DNA from: an uncultured Neisseria sp.
GTDB lineage: Bacteria; Pseudomonadota; Gammaproteobacteria; Burkholderiales; Neisseriaceae
Reading direction: 5' to 3'
Assembly (NCBI GenBank): GCA_947097615.1
Contig: CAMURX010000004.1
Coordinates: 1 to 26,353 of the forward strand
Length of the DNA: 26,353 bases
Shown here: positions 7,833-14,609 of the stretch, piece by piece
Layout: each line of letters opens with the position of its first letter
Position numbering within the stretch: the stretch's first letter is position 1
Translations under genes and position numbers: made by a program
The notes under the pieces: generated by a model
What the model was told of the DNA's origin: nothing
Seen by the model: only the letters and a program-made list of their open reading frames with translations
Databases searched by the model: none

Positions 7833-9200
7833 ATGAAACCACTAGACCTAAACTTCATCTGCCAAGCCCTCAATCTGCCGCTGCCGTCGGAAAACCGCGC
7901 CGTGTCGCGCATTGTTACCGACAGCCGCGACATCCGTGAGGGCGATGTGTTTTTCGCGCTCGAGGGCGGGCGTTTCGACGGCCATGACTTTGCCGAAGAC
8001 GTATCGGCCGCAGGCGCGGCGGCGGTGGTGGTGTCGCGCGGAGATTGCGCCGGTTTGCGCGGTGCGCTGCTTGTGGGCGACACGCTGGCAGCCTTGCAGA
8101 CACTCGCGCACGCGTGGCGCAAAAACGTGAATCCGTTTGTGTTCGGCATCACCGGCTCGGGCGGCAAGACGACCGTGAAAGAAATGCTGGCCGCCGTGTT
8201 GCGCCGCCGCTTCGGCGATGCGGCCGTGCTGGCGACGGCGGGTAATTTCAACAATCATATCGGCCTGCCGCTCACGCTGTTGAAATTAAACGAAAACCAC
8301 CGCTATGCCGTAATTGAAATGGGCATGAACCATTTCGGCGAGCTGGCGGTGCTGACGCAAATCGCCCAGCCCGATGCCGCGCTGGTCAACAACGCGCTAC
8401 GCGCCCATGTCGGCTGCGGCTTCGACGGTACGGCCGACATCGCCCGCGCCAAAAGCGAGATTTATCAGGGTTTGGGCGCGGACGGTTTGGCCTTGATTCC
8501 CTGCGAAGATGCCAACGCAGAGATTTTTCAGACGGCCTCTGCCGCGCACAAACAGCAGACTTTCGGCGTGGACGGCGGCAGCGTGCACGCGCAAAATATC
8601 GTGCTGCATCCGCTTTCGTGCGAATTTGATTTGGTATGCGGCAGCGAAACCGCCGCCGTGTCGCTGCCCGTACCCGGCCGCCACAATGTCCACAACGCCG
8701 TTGCCGCCGCCGCGCTGGCGCTGGCCGCCGGTTTGACCCTGAACGAGGTTTCAGACGGCCTTAAAGAGTTCAGCAACATTAAAGGTCGTCTGAAAGTCAA
8801 ACGCGGCATCAAAGGCGCGACGCTGATTGACGATACCTACAACGCCAACCCCGACAGCATGAAAGCCGCCATCGACGTACTGGCCGCGCTGCCCGCGCCG
8901 CGCGTGTTTGTGATGGGCGACATGGGCGAGTTGGGCGAAGACGAAGCCGCCGCGATGCACGCCGAAGTCGGCGCATACGCCCGCGACAAGGGAATTGAAG
9001 CGGCGTATTTTGTCGGCGACGAAAGCGTGGAAGCGGCGGAAACTTTCGGCGCGGCAGGCTTGTGGTTTGCCGCCAAAGATCCGCTGATTCAGGTGCTGGA
9101 ATACAACCTGCCCGAGGGCGCGAGCGTTTTAGTGAAGGGTTCGCGCTTTATGGAAATGGAAGAAGTCGTTGGGGCGCTGGAAGAGAAAGAGGCCGTCTGA
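7833..9200 (+). CDS. murF: MurF, UDP-MurNAc-tripeptide:D-Ala-D-Ala ligase
   Basis: A 455-aa Mur ligase that adds the D-Ala-D-Ala dipeptide made by DdlB. The N-terminal part has TDSRDIREGDVFFAL, the P-loop is GITGSGGKTT (105-114), and NFNNHIGLPLTLL, EMGMNHFGEL and DDTYNANPDSM are all family motifs. The Shine-Dalgarno is weak. The gene holds three AG-DUS copies (read as Phe-Gln-Thr-Ala, Ser-Asp-Gly-Leu and the C-terminal Glu-Ala-Val plus stop) and an AGGTCGTCTGAA variant at 8783-8794 read as Gly-Arg-Leu-Lys. The last DUS (9190-9201) supplies the TGA stop. Confidence 0.97.
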   Translation: MKPLDLNFICQALNLPLPSENRAVSRIVTDSRDIREGDVFFALEGGRFDGHDFAEDVSAAGAAAVVVSRGDCAGLRGALLVGDTLAALQTLAHAWRKNVNPFVFGITGSGGKTTVKEMLAAVLRRRFGDAAVLATAGNFNNHIGLPLTLLKLNENHRYAVIEMGMNHFGELAVLTQIAQPDAALVNNALRAHVGCGFDGTADIARAKSEIYQGLGADGLALIPCEDANAEIFQTASAAHKQQTFGVDGGSVHAQNIVLHPLSCEFDLVCGSETAAVSLPVPGRHNVHNAVAAAALALAAGLTLNEVSDGLKEFSNIKGRLKVKRGIKGATLIDDTYNANPDSMKAAIDVLAALPAPRVFVMGDMGELGEDEAAAMHAEVGAYARDKGIEAAYFVGDESVEAAETFGAAGLWFAAKDPLIQVLEYNLPEGASVLVKGSRFMEMEEVVGALEEKEAV

Positions 9201-9238
9201 AAGCTGCTGCGGCTCAATACGGCTTAATGGAAACAACG

Positions 9239-9634
9239 ATGAAAAGACCCGTGCTTTTGCAGTTTATCGTCTGCGTGGTGGCCGCCACGGCCGTGCTGTG
9301 GCCGCTGAACACCGCGATTTATCTGTGGCACGAGCGCACGGAGCTGGACGGCAAAACGATAGAAGGCACCATCGGCACGGGCTGGTTTGCCGTTTCCGTG
9401 GCCGAGCCGCTGCTGTTTTCGCTGGCGATGGGCGCAGTGGCCTACGGCCTGTGGCGCGGGCGCAGTTGGGCGCGGCGCATCGGGCTGTTGGGCGGGCTGG
9501 CCTTTATCGCCGAAAACACCCTGCGCCACTGGCTTTATCCGTGGCAGCCGTGGATGTCGTGGCTGGATGTGGCGGCCTTCACTTCGGTGATGGTGTGCCT
9601 GTATTTCCTGATGCCCGAAGATTATTTCAAATAG
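9239..9634 (+). CDS. small four-helix membrane protein, function unknown
   Basis: A predicted 131-aa protein with four hydrophobic segments (about 5-23, 50-72, 80-96 and 108-125) joined by short loops, one rich in Arg (RGRSWARR, 73-80), which would be cytoplasmic. I chose the ATG at 9239 because GGAA lies six bases before it; an ATG at 9227 would add four residues (METT). I recognise no family. The TAG stop overlaps the first bases of a DUS (9633-9644). It lies between murF and a second small ORF, where Neisseria is reported to carry extra non-dcw ORFs. Confidence 0.75.
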   Translation: MKRPVLLQFIVCVVAATAVLWPLNTAIYLWHERTELDGKTIEGTIGTGWFAVSVAEPLLFSLAMGAVAYGLWRGRSWARRIGLLGGLAFIAENTLRHWLYPWQPWMSWLDVAAFTSVMVCLYFLMPEDYFK

Positions 9635-9659
9635 GCCGTCTGAAAAAGAAAGGACAACG

Positions 9660-9833
9660 ATGGACAAAGCCAAAACGGGCAGAATCCTGCTGCTGACCGC
9701 CGCCCTGCTGGGCATGTTTTACGCCGGTATGCGCGCGCAGGCGTTTCTGTACGAAGACCTCTGCCGCGATATCGGCGGCAGCGTGCGGCCGGGCAATCCG
9801 CCGCTGTGCGTGACGGCATCGTTTGCGCCGTGA
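9660..9833 (+). CDS. very small single-helix membrane or secreted protein (57 aa), unknown
   Basis: A 57-residue ORF with AAAGGA and AGGA five bases before the ATG, the clearest ribosome binding site in this part of the cluster. It starts MDKAKTGR, followed by a hydrophobic segment (about 9-24) and a polar tail. The tail carries two cysteines (35 and 50) in a C-x-D-x-G-G-...-P-G-N-P-P-x-C pattern, which could form a disulfide in the periplasm. It could be a bitopic protein or carry an uncleaved signal. It is too short for most ORF callers. No family is recognised, and its function is unknown. Confidence 0.65.
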   Translation: MDKAKTGRILLLTAALLGMFYAGMRAQAFLYEDLCRDIGGSVRPGNPPLCVTASFAP

Positions 9834-9917
9834 ACAAGCCGCGTCAGGCCGTCTGAAACACCCCAAAAACCACATACCAAAACCACACGACCCAAGCAAT
9901 AAACAAAAGGAAGCCCC

Positions 9918-11000
9918 ATGTTTGTCTGGCTCTCGCATTTCAGCGGCTGGTTCAGCGCGCTGAATGTTTTCCAATACACCACCTTCCGCGCCGTGATGGC
10001 CGCGCTCACCGCGCTGGTTTTCTCGCTGCTTCTGGGCCCCTGGACGATACGCAAACTTGCCGAACTCAAAGTCGGCCAGGCCGTGCGTACCGACGGGCCG
10101 CAAACCCATCTGATTAAAAACGGCACGCCCACCATGGGCGGCTCGCTGATTCTTACCGCCATCACCGTGTCCGTGCTGCTGTGGGGTAGATGGGAAAACC
10201 CCTATGTCTGGATACTGCTGGGCGTATTGCTCGCCACAGGCGCGCTGGGCTTTTACGACGACTGGCGCAAAGTCGTCTACAAAGACCCGAACGGCGTGTC
10301 GGCCAAATTCAAAATGGTCTGGCAGTCGGCCGTCGCCCTCGCGGCGGGCATCACGCTGTTTTATGTCGTGAAGCTGCCCGCCTCGGGCGAGCTGCTTATT
10401 CCGTTTTTCAAACAGTTTGCCTATCCGCTGGGCGGGCTGGGCTTCGTTATCCTCACCTATCTCGTGATCGTCGGCACGTCCAACGCCGTGAACCTGACCG
10501 ACGGCCTCGACGGCCTCGCCGCCTTCCCCGTCGTGCTCGTGGCGGGCGGCCTCGCCGTTTTCGCCTATGTTTCCGGCCATTACGATTTCGCCCACTATCT
10601 GCAACTGCCCTTTGTCAAAGGCGCGGGCGAAGTGGCCGTGTTCTGCGCGGCCATGTGCGGCGCCTGCCTCGGCTTTTTGTGGTTCAACGCCTATCCCGCG
10701 CAGGTGTTTATGGGCGACGTGGGCGCGCTGGCGCTCGGCGCGGCGCTGGGTACGGTGGCGGTTATCGTGCGCCAGGAAATCGTCCTCTTCATCATGGGCG
10801 GCCTGTTCGTCGTCGAAGCCGTGTCCGTGATGTTGCAGGTCGGCTGGTACAAACGCACCAAAAAACGCATCTTCCTGATGGCGCCCATCCACCACCACTA
10901 CGAACAAAAAGGCTGGAAAGAAACCCAAGTCGTCGTCCGCTTCTGGATCATCACCATCGTCTTGGTGCTTGTCGGCCTGAGCACGCTGAAAATCCGCTGA
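9918..11000 (+). CDS. mraY: MraY, phospho-MurNAc-pentapeptide translocase
   Basis: This polytopic inner-membrane enzyme of 360 aa makes lipid I from UDP-MurNAc-pentapeptide and undecaprenyl phosphate. Family motifs are PTMGG (near 74), FYDDWRK with the catalytic Asp pair (near 112), [23 protein letters not shown] and [13 protein letters not shown] near the C-terminus. AAGGAAG precedes the ATG at good distance. No DUS lies inside the gene; inverted DUS copies follow 8 bases after the stop. Confidence 0.97.
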   Translation: MFVWLSHFSGWFSALNVFQYTTFRAVMAALTALVFSLLLGPWTIRKLAELKVGQAVRTDGPQTHLIKNGTPTMGGSLILTAITVSVLLWGRWENPYVWILLGVLLATGALGFYDDWRKVVYKDPNGVSAKFKMVWQSAVALAAGITLFYVVKLPASGELLIPFFKQFAYPLGGLGFVILTYLVIVGTSNAVNLTDGLDGLAAFPVVLVAGGLAVFAYVSGHYDFAHYLQLPFVKGAGEVAVFCAAMCGACLGFLWFNAYPAQVFMGDVGALALGAALGTVAVIVRQEIVLFIMGGLFVVEAVSVMLQVGWYKRTKKRIFLMAPIHHHYEQKGWKETQVVVRFWIITIVLVLVGLSTLKIR

Positions 11001-11007
11001 TTTGTCT

Positions 11008-11055
11008 TTTCAGACGGCCTCAGAGGCCGTCTGAAACCTCCAAAGGCCGTCTGAA
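11008..11055 (+). terminator. DUS palindrome after mraY, plus an extra DUS
   Basis: Positions 11008-11036 are a perfect 29-base palindrome (two 14-base arms around a single A) built from two DUS copies. A third DUS follows at 11044-11055. There is no T tract, because CCTCC follows the stem, so it could be a pause or RNA-end structure rather than an efficient intrinsic terminator. The next ORF starts six bases later. Confidence 0.55.
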
Positions 11056-11060
11056 ACACC

Positions 11061-11386
11061 ATGCAGCTTACCGAAACCCTCGCCCTGGCCGACCTCACCG
11101 CCGTGATTTCCGTCGGCATCGCCGCCATCGTCGCCTACACCGGCTACCAAAACACCCGCCACTCCTCGCGGCAGACCTTCGACAACTTCACCCTGCGCTT
11201 TATCGAAACCGAAAACGCCGACCCGCACCTCTACGCCGCCCGCCGCTGGCTCGATGCGGCCGCCGCCGCGCCCTCACCGCCGACTACCGGCGGCTGGAAA
11301 ACTACATCCAAGCGCGCCGCCGCTACGACCCAAGCTATGCACAGGCATTAAGCACACTGGCCGCACAATGGGCGGCGCAAGCCTAG
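11061..11386 (+). pseudogene. small membrane-anchored protein ORF with a frameshift, unknown function
   Basis: From the ATG at 11061 the reading frame encodes a membrane segment (about 10-26) followed by a soluble part containing TFDNFTLRFIETENADPHLY and ARRWLDAA. After a GCC-rich run near 11260-11275 this frame becomes Pro/Thr/Ala-rich nonsense that ends in QAMHRH at 11351. The -1 frame takes over with LTADYRRLENYIQARRRYD and ends at a stop at 11384-11386. Restoring one base would give about 108 residues. This is either a pseudogene by one-base deletion or a sequencing error in GC-rich DNA. I see no slippery heptamer for programmed shifting. The protein family is not recognised. There is no clear ribosome binding site; a DUS lies just upstream. 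Confidence 0.65.
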
Positions 11387-11548
11387 GGGCTGTTGACATT
11401 CAGCTTGCGAGACGGTTTTTTGAGTAAAAAATGCCCGAATGCAAGGAAAAAAGCGCAGCAAGGTTGGACACCTTGCGAGCATTTTTGACGCGGCAGGCGG
11501 GTATTTTTTGCCAAAAACACCGCCGCAAGGCTGATTGTCAACAGACCC
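11386..11548. mobile_element. MITE-like palindromic element, 163 bp, flanked by TA
   Basis: The ends are near-perfect inverted repeats: GGGGCTGTTGACATTCAG on the left and, read from the other strand, GGGTCTGTTGACAATCAG on the right. Both are preceded by TA (11384-11385 and 11549-11550), a probable two-base target duplication. The similarity of the two arms continues imperfectly to the exact centre, where GCAAGGT and ACCTTGC (11458-11464, 11470-11476) pair around a five-base loop. No ORF of any size is present, so it would need a transposase from elsewhere. TA duplication recalls IS630/Tc1-type or similar elements, but the family is not established. It does not have Correia-element ends. Confidence 0.75.
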
Positions 11549-11554
11549 TAATCG

Positions 11555-11592
11555 TTCAGACGGCCTTTAACGTTTGACTGATGCCGTCTGAA
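11555..11592. repeat. inverted pair of DUS of two dialects before murD
   Basis: A reverse AG-DUS (11555-11566) faces a forward AT-type DUS (11581-11592). The shared ten bases can form a stem with an 18-base loop. There is no T tract behind it. The second copy contains an ATG that is in frame with murD but is not its start. Confidence 0.6.
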
Positions 11593-11613
11593 ACCCCTGA
11601 AAGAGATTGCAAA

Positions 11614-12951
11614 ATGAACTGGAAAAACCAAAAAATCCTCGTCGCCGGCATGGGCGGCAGCGGCCTTTCTATGTTGGCGTATCTGCACGCACAGGGCGCA
11701 AGCGTGGCGGCTTACGATGAAAAACTTACCGCCGAACGCGTCTCCGAACTGCAAACCCGTTTCGCAGGCATTGAGTGCTACGGAGGCCGTCTGAAAGACG
11801 CGCTGGCGCATGGTTTCGACATCCTTGCCCTCAGCCCCGGCATCAGCGAGCGGCAGGACGACATCGCCGCGTTCAAGCAAAACGGCGGGCGCGTGTTGGG
11901 CGACGTGGAAATCCTCGCACACATTCTCAACGCGCGCGGCGACAAGGTTATCGCCATCACGGGCAGCAACGGTAAAACTACGGTAACGAGTCTGGTCGGC
12001 CATTTGTGCCGACAAAGCGGGCTGGATACCGTCATCGCGGGCAATATCGGCACGCCCGTTTTGGAGGCCGAAATGCAGCGCGGCAGCAAAAAGGCCGACG
12101 TGTGGGTGCTCGAATTATCCAGCTTCCAGCTCGAAAACACCGAAAGCCTGCGCCCTGCCGCCGCCACCGTGCTCAATATTTCCGAAGACCATCTCGACCG
12201 CTACGACGACCTGCTCGACTACGCACACACCAAAGACAAAATCTTTCGCGGCGAAGGTGTGCAGGTGCTCAACGCCGACGACGCGCTCTGCCGCGCCATG
12301 AAACGCGCCGGCCGCGATGTGAAATGGTTTTCGCTGGAAAACCAAGCCGATTATTGGTTTGACCGCGATACAGGCCGTCTGAAAGCGGCTTCAGACGGCC
12401 TCATCGACATTGCCGACATTCCTTTGCAGGGTTTGCACAACGCCGCCAACGTAATGGCCGCGCTGGCCTTGTGCGAAGCCGTCGGCATCCCGCGCGACAC
12501 GCTGCTGCCGCACGTCAAAACCTTTAAAGGGCTGGCGCACCGCGTGGAAAAAATCGGCGAGAAAAACGGCATCACGTTTATCGACGACTCCAAAGGCACG
12601 AACGTCGGCGCAACCGCCGCCGCGGTTAACGGTTTGCAAAACCCGCTGTTTGTGATACTCGGCGGCTTGGGCAAAGGGCAGGACTTTACGCCGCTTGCCG
12701 ACGTGTTGCGCGGCAAGGCCAAAGCCGTATTGCTCATCGGCCGCGACGCGCCGCAAATCCGCCGCGATTTGGCAGGTGCGGAGGTGGAACTGATCGACTG
12801 CGCCACGCTGCAAGAGGCGGTTCAGACGGCCTATGCCCGGGCGCAAAGCGGCGATATTGTGCTGCTCAGCCCCGCCTGCGCCAGCATGGATATGTTTAAA
12901 AACTACGCCCACCGCGCCGAAGTGTTTATCGAAGCGTTTCAGGGCTTGTAA
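11614..12951 (+). CDS. murD: MurD, UDP-MurNAc-L-alanine:D-glutamate ligase
   Basis: A 445-aa Mur ligase that adds the second stem-peptide residue. The N-terminal Rossmann-type segment is [13 protein letters not shown], the P-loop ITGSNGKTT is at 115-123, and [19 protein letters not shown] and FIDDSKGTN are conserved motifs. The start at 11614 is preceded by AAAGAGA at seven bases; the in-frame ATG at 11581 is the DUS and would add 11 residues. Four AG-DUS copies lie in frame (11784, 12372, 12390 and 12821). Two of them face each other as a perfect hairpin in the coding sequence. Confidence 0.97.
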   Translation: MNWKNQKILVAGMGGSGLSMLAYLHAQGASVAAYDEKLTAERVSELQTRFAGIECYGGRLKDALAHGFDILALSPGISERQDDIAAFKQNGGRVLGDVEILAHILNARGDKVIAITGSNGKTTVTSLVGHLCRQSGLDTVIAGNIGTPVLEAEMQRGSKKADVWVLELSSFQLENTESLRPAAATVLNISEDHLDRYDDLLDYAHTKDKIFRGEGVQVLNADDALCRAMKRAGRDVKWFSLENQADYWFDRDTGRLKAASDGLIDIADIPLQGLHNAANVMAALALCEAVGIPRDTLLPHVKTFKGLAHRVEKIGEKNGITFIDDSKGTNVGATAAAVNGLQNPLFVILGGLGKGQDFTPLADVLRGKAKAVLLIGRDAPQIRRDLAGAEVELIDCATLQEAVQTAYARAQSGDIVLLSPACASMDMFKNYAHRAEVFIEAFQGL

Positions 12952-13009
12952 GAAGCCGTTCGGCGTCTCTGCGCGGGGCGGCTGCGTCGGAGGCCGGACG
13001 CACCATAAC

Positions 13010-13049
13010 AGGCCGTCTGAAAACATAGTTTCGCCTTTTCAGACGGCCT
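13010..13049 (+). terminator. DUS inverted-repeat hairpin after murD
   Basis: AG-DUS copies in opposite orientation at 13010-13021 and 13038-13049 form a 12-base stem extended by AAA/TTT, around a short loop, and are followed by GTTTG. A third DUS (13062-13073) follows. Together they fill most of the 145-base gap between murD and the next small gene. Confidence 0.6.
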
Positions 13050-13096
13050 GTTTGCGGTACGAGGCCGTCTGAAATCTGCAAAACGGAGAAACGCAT

Positions 13097-13369
13097 ATGA
13101 CCTTTACCGTATTCTGCCTGTTCGGCGCGGCCTGCGGCCTCTTGTCCGCATGGTTGTGTCTGCCGCTGCGGCTGCATTGGTTTTTATGGTGGACGGCGAC
13201 ATCAAGCCTGTTCTTCCCCTTTTTGCTTTATTCCGCGCAAACGGCGCATATCGGCGCACACGAAACCCTCATATGGATGCCGCTGGCCGTTATCCCTGCC
13301 GCCGTGTGCGGTTTGGCCGCCGCTGTGCTTCTGCGCCTGCTTCTGTGGCGGAAAAACGGAAAACCCTGA
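13097..13369 (+). CDS. small three-helix membrane protein, function unknown
   Basis: A 90-aa, strongly hydrophobic protein with three predicted helices (about 3-22, 28-47 and 60-83) and a basic C-terminal end (RLLLWRKNGK). GGAGA seven bases before the ATG supports the start. It stands alone between two DUS hairpins, between murD and ftsW. No family is recognised. Candidate roles connected to division or wall synthesis follow only from position. Confidence 0.75.
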   Translation: MTFTVFCLFGAACGLLSAWLCLPLRLHWFLWWTATSSLFFPFLLYSAQTAHIGAHETLIWMPLAVIPAAVCGLAAAVLLRLLLWRKNGKP

Positions 13370-13372
13370 CCC

Positions 13373-13412
13373 TTTCAGACGGCCTTTAATACTGCCGAAA
13401 GGCCGTCTGAAA
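13373..13412 (+). terminator. DUS terminator between the small membrane protein gene and ftsW
   Basis: A perfect 15-base stem (arms TTTCAGACGGCCTTT and its complement) encloses a 10-base loop; it contains two AG-DUS copies at 13374-13385 and 13400-13411. It starts four bases after the preceding stop codon and is followed only by an A-rich run, so it may be bidirectional. Confidence 0.65.
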
Positions 13413-13442
13413 GAAAAATTTAGAAGTAGAAGTATCGGAAAC

Positions 13443-14606
13443 ATGATTAACGAATCCAAACTGCTCGACCGCAAAATCCTGAAAAACGGCGACAAATTCG
13501 ACCAGTCGCTGCTGTGGATGCTGGTGCTCCTGGTCTCCTTCGGCCTGCTGATGGTCTATTCCGCCTCCATCGCCTGGGCGGGCTACGACGGCGACCAGTG
13601 GCAGGTGGTGCGCAAACAGGCCGTGTTTGTCGGCGGCGGCACCTTTGCCGCGCTTTTGGCCTGCACCGTGAAAATGTCGTTCTGGCGCCGCTATTCGCTG
13701 CACCTGCTGCTGGCCAATACGCTGGTTCTGTTGCTGATTTTATTCGTCGGCCGCAACATCAACGGCGCCAAGCGCTGGATCAGCCTCAGTTTTTTCAGCT
13801 ACCAGCCGAGCGAAACCTACAAGCTGGTGCTGATTTTCTATCTGGCCGCCTTTTTCAACCGCCGTGCCGAAGTGCTCAAAGAACTCAAAAGCCTGATTTT
13901 CCCCGCCGTCGTTATCGGCGGCGGCCTCGGCCTGATTCTGCTCGAACCCGATTTGGGCGCGACGGTGGTGGCCGCGCTGATTGCGCTGGGCATGCTGTTT
14001 CTCGCCGATTTGCCGAAAAAATGGTTTTTCACCGCCGTGTCCTTCGGCTTTTTGGGGCTGGTGATGGCGATTCTGCTCGCCCCCTACCGCATGGAGCGCG
14101 TCACCTCCTTCCTCGACCCCTTCCGCGACCCGCTGGGCAAGGGCTACCAGCTCACCCATTCGCTGATTGCCAACGCACGCGGCCAGTGGTTCGGCACGGG
14201 GCCGGGGGCGAGTTTGGACAAACGCTTCTTCCTCACCGAGTCGGAGGCGCACACCGACTTCATCTTCGCCGTTATCAGCGAAGAATGGGGCTTCTTCGGC
14301 ATGTGCCTTTTGGTGTTCTGCTACGGCTGGCTGGTGTGGCGGGCGTTTTCCATCGGCAAACAGGCGCGCGATCTCGGGCTGTTTTTCAGCTCCTTCGTCT
14401 CCTACGGCATCGCCCTGTGGATAGGCGTGCAGAGCTTTTTCCACATCGGCGTCAACATCGGTCTGCTGCCGACCAAGGGGTTGACCCTGCCGCTGGTGTC
14501 CTACGGCGGCTCGGCGGTGGTCGTCATGCTGGTGAGCATGGGTCTGCTGCTGCGCGCGGATTACGAAAACCGCCTGAAAATGCGCGGTTACAAAGTGGAA
14601 GGATAA
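13443..14606 (+). CDS. ftsW: FtsW, septal peptidoglycan glycosyltransferase (SEDS family)
   Basis: A polytopic membrane protein of 387 aa that polymerises lipid II at the septum with FtsI. SEDS motifs are GAKRWISL followed by QPSE (near 113-122), EPDLGATVV, a large extracytoplasmic loop around ESEAHTDFIFAVISEEWGFFG, and GLLPTKGLTLPLVSYGGS near the C-terminus. The conserved GMLPxxGxxLPFxSYGGSS is slightly altered (GLLPTKG, GGSA). The Shine-Dalgarno is weak (GGAA only two bases before the ATG). murG starts three bases after the stop. Confidence 0.95.
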   Translation: MINESKLLDRKILKNGDKFDQSLLWMLVLLVSFGLLMVYSASIAWAGYDGDQWQVVRKQAVFVGGGTFAALLACTVKMSFWRRYSLHLLLANTLVLLLILFVGRNINGAKRWISLSFFSYQPSETYKLVLIFYLAAFFNRRAEVLKELKSLIFPAVVIGGGLGLILLEPDLGATVVAALIALGMLFLADLPKKWFFTAVSFGFLGLVMAILLAPYRMERVTSFLDPFRDPLGKGYQLTHSLIANARGQWFGTGPGASLDKRFFLTESEAHTDFIFAVISEEWGFFGMCLLVFCYGWLVWRAFSIGKQARDLGLFFSSFVSYGIALWIGVQSFFHIGVNIGLLPTKGLTLPLVSYGGSAVVVMLVSMGLLLRADYENRLKMRGYKVEG

Positions 14607-14609
14607 AAC

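Noticed and set aside
9627..10928. Minus-strand frame of 433 codons opposite mraY and the small ORFs
   Set aside because: Antisense of mraY; His/Glu/Arg-rich composition and no ribosome binding site.
11255..11280. Programmed -1 frameshift or phase-variable tract in the small ORF
   Set aside because: There is no X-XXY-YYZ slippery heptamer and no mononucleotide run, only GCC triplets, whose unit changes would not shift the frame.
10190..11386. Plus-strand frame of 398 codons overlapping mraY
   Set aside because: The first two thirds are the out-of-frame reading of mraY (Arg-rich). Only its last part (from about 11270) looks real, as the shifted end of the small ORF that begins at 11061.
11386..11548. 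Correia repeat (NEMIS) as identity for the palindrome
   Set aside because: The ends are GGGGCTGTTGACA-like and do not match the Correia termini; only the general organisation and TA duplication are alike.
11581..11613. Earlier ATG for murD
   Set aside because: The ATG belongs to an AT-type DUS; the ATG at 11614 has a proper ribosome binding site and gives the usual MurD length.
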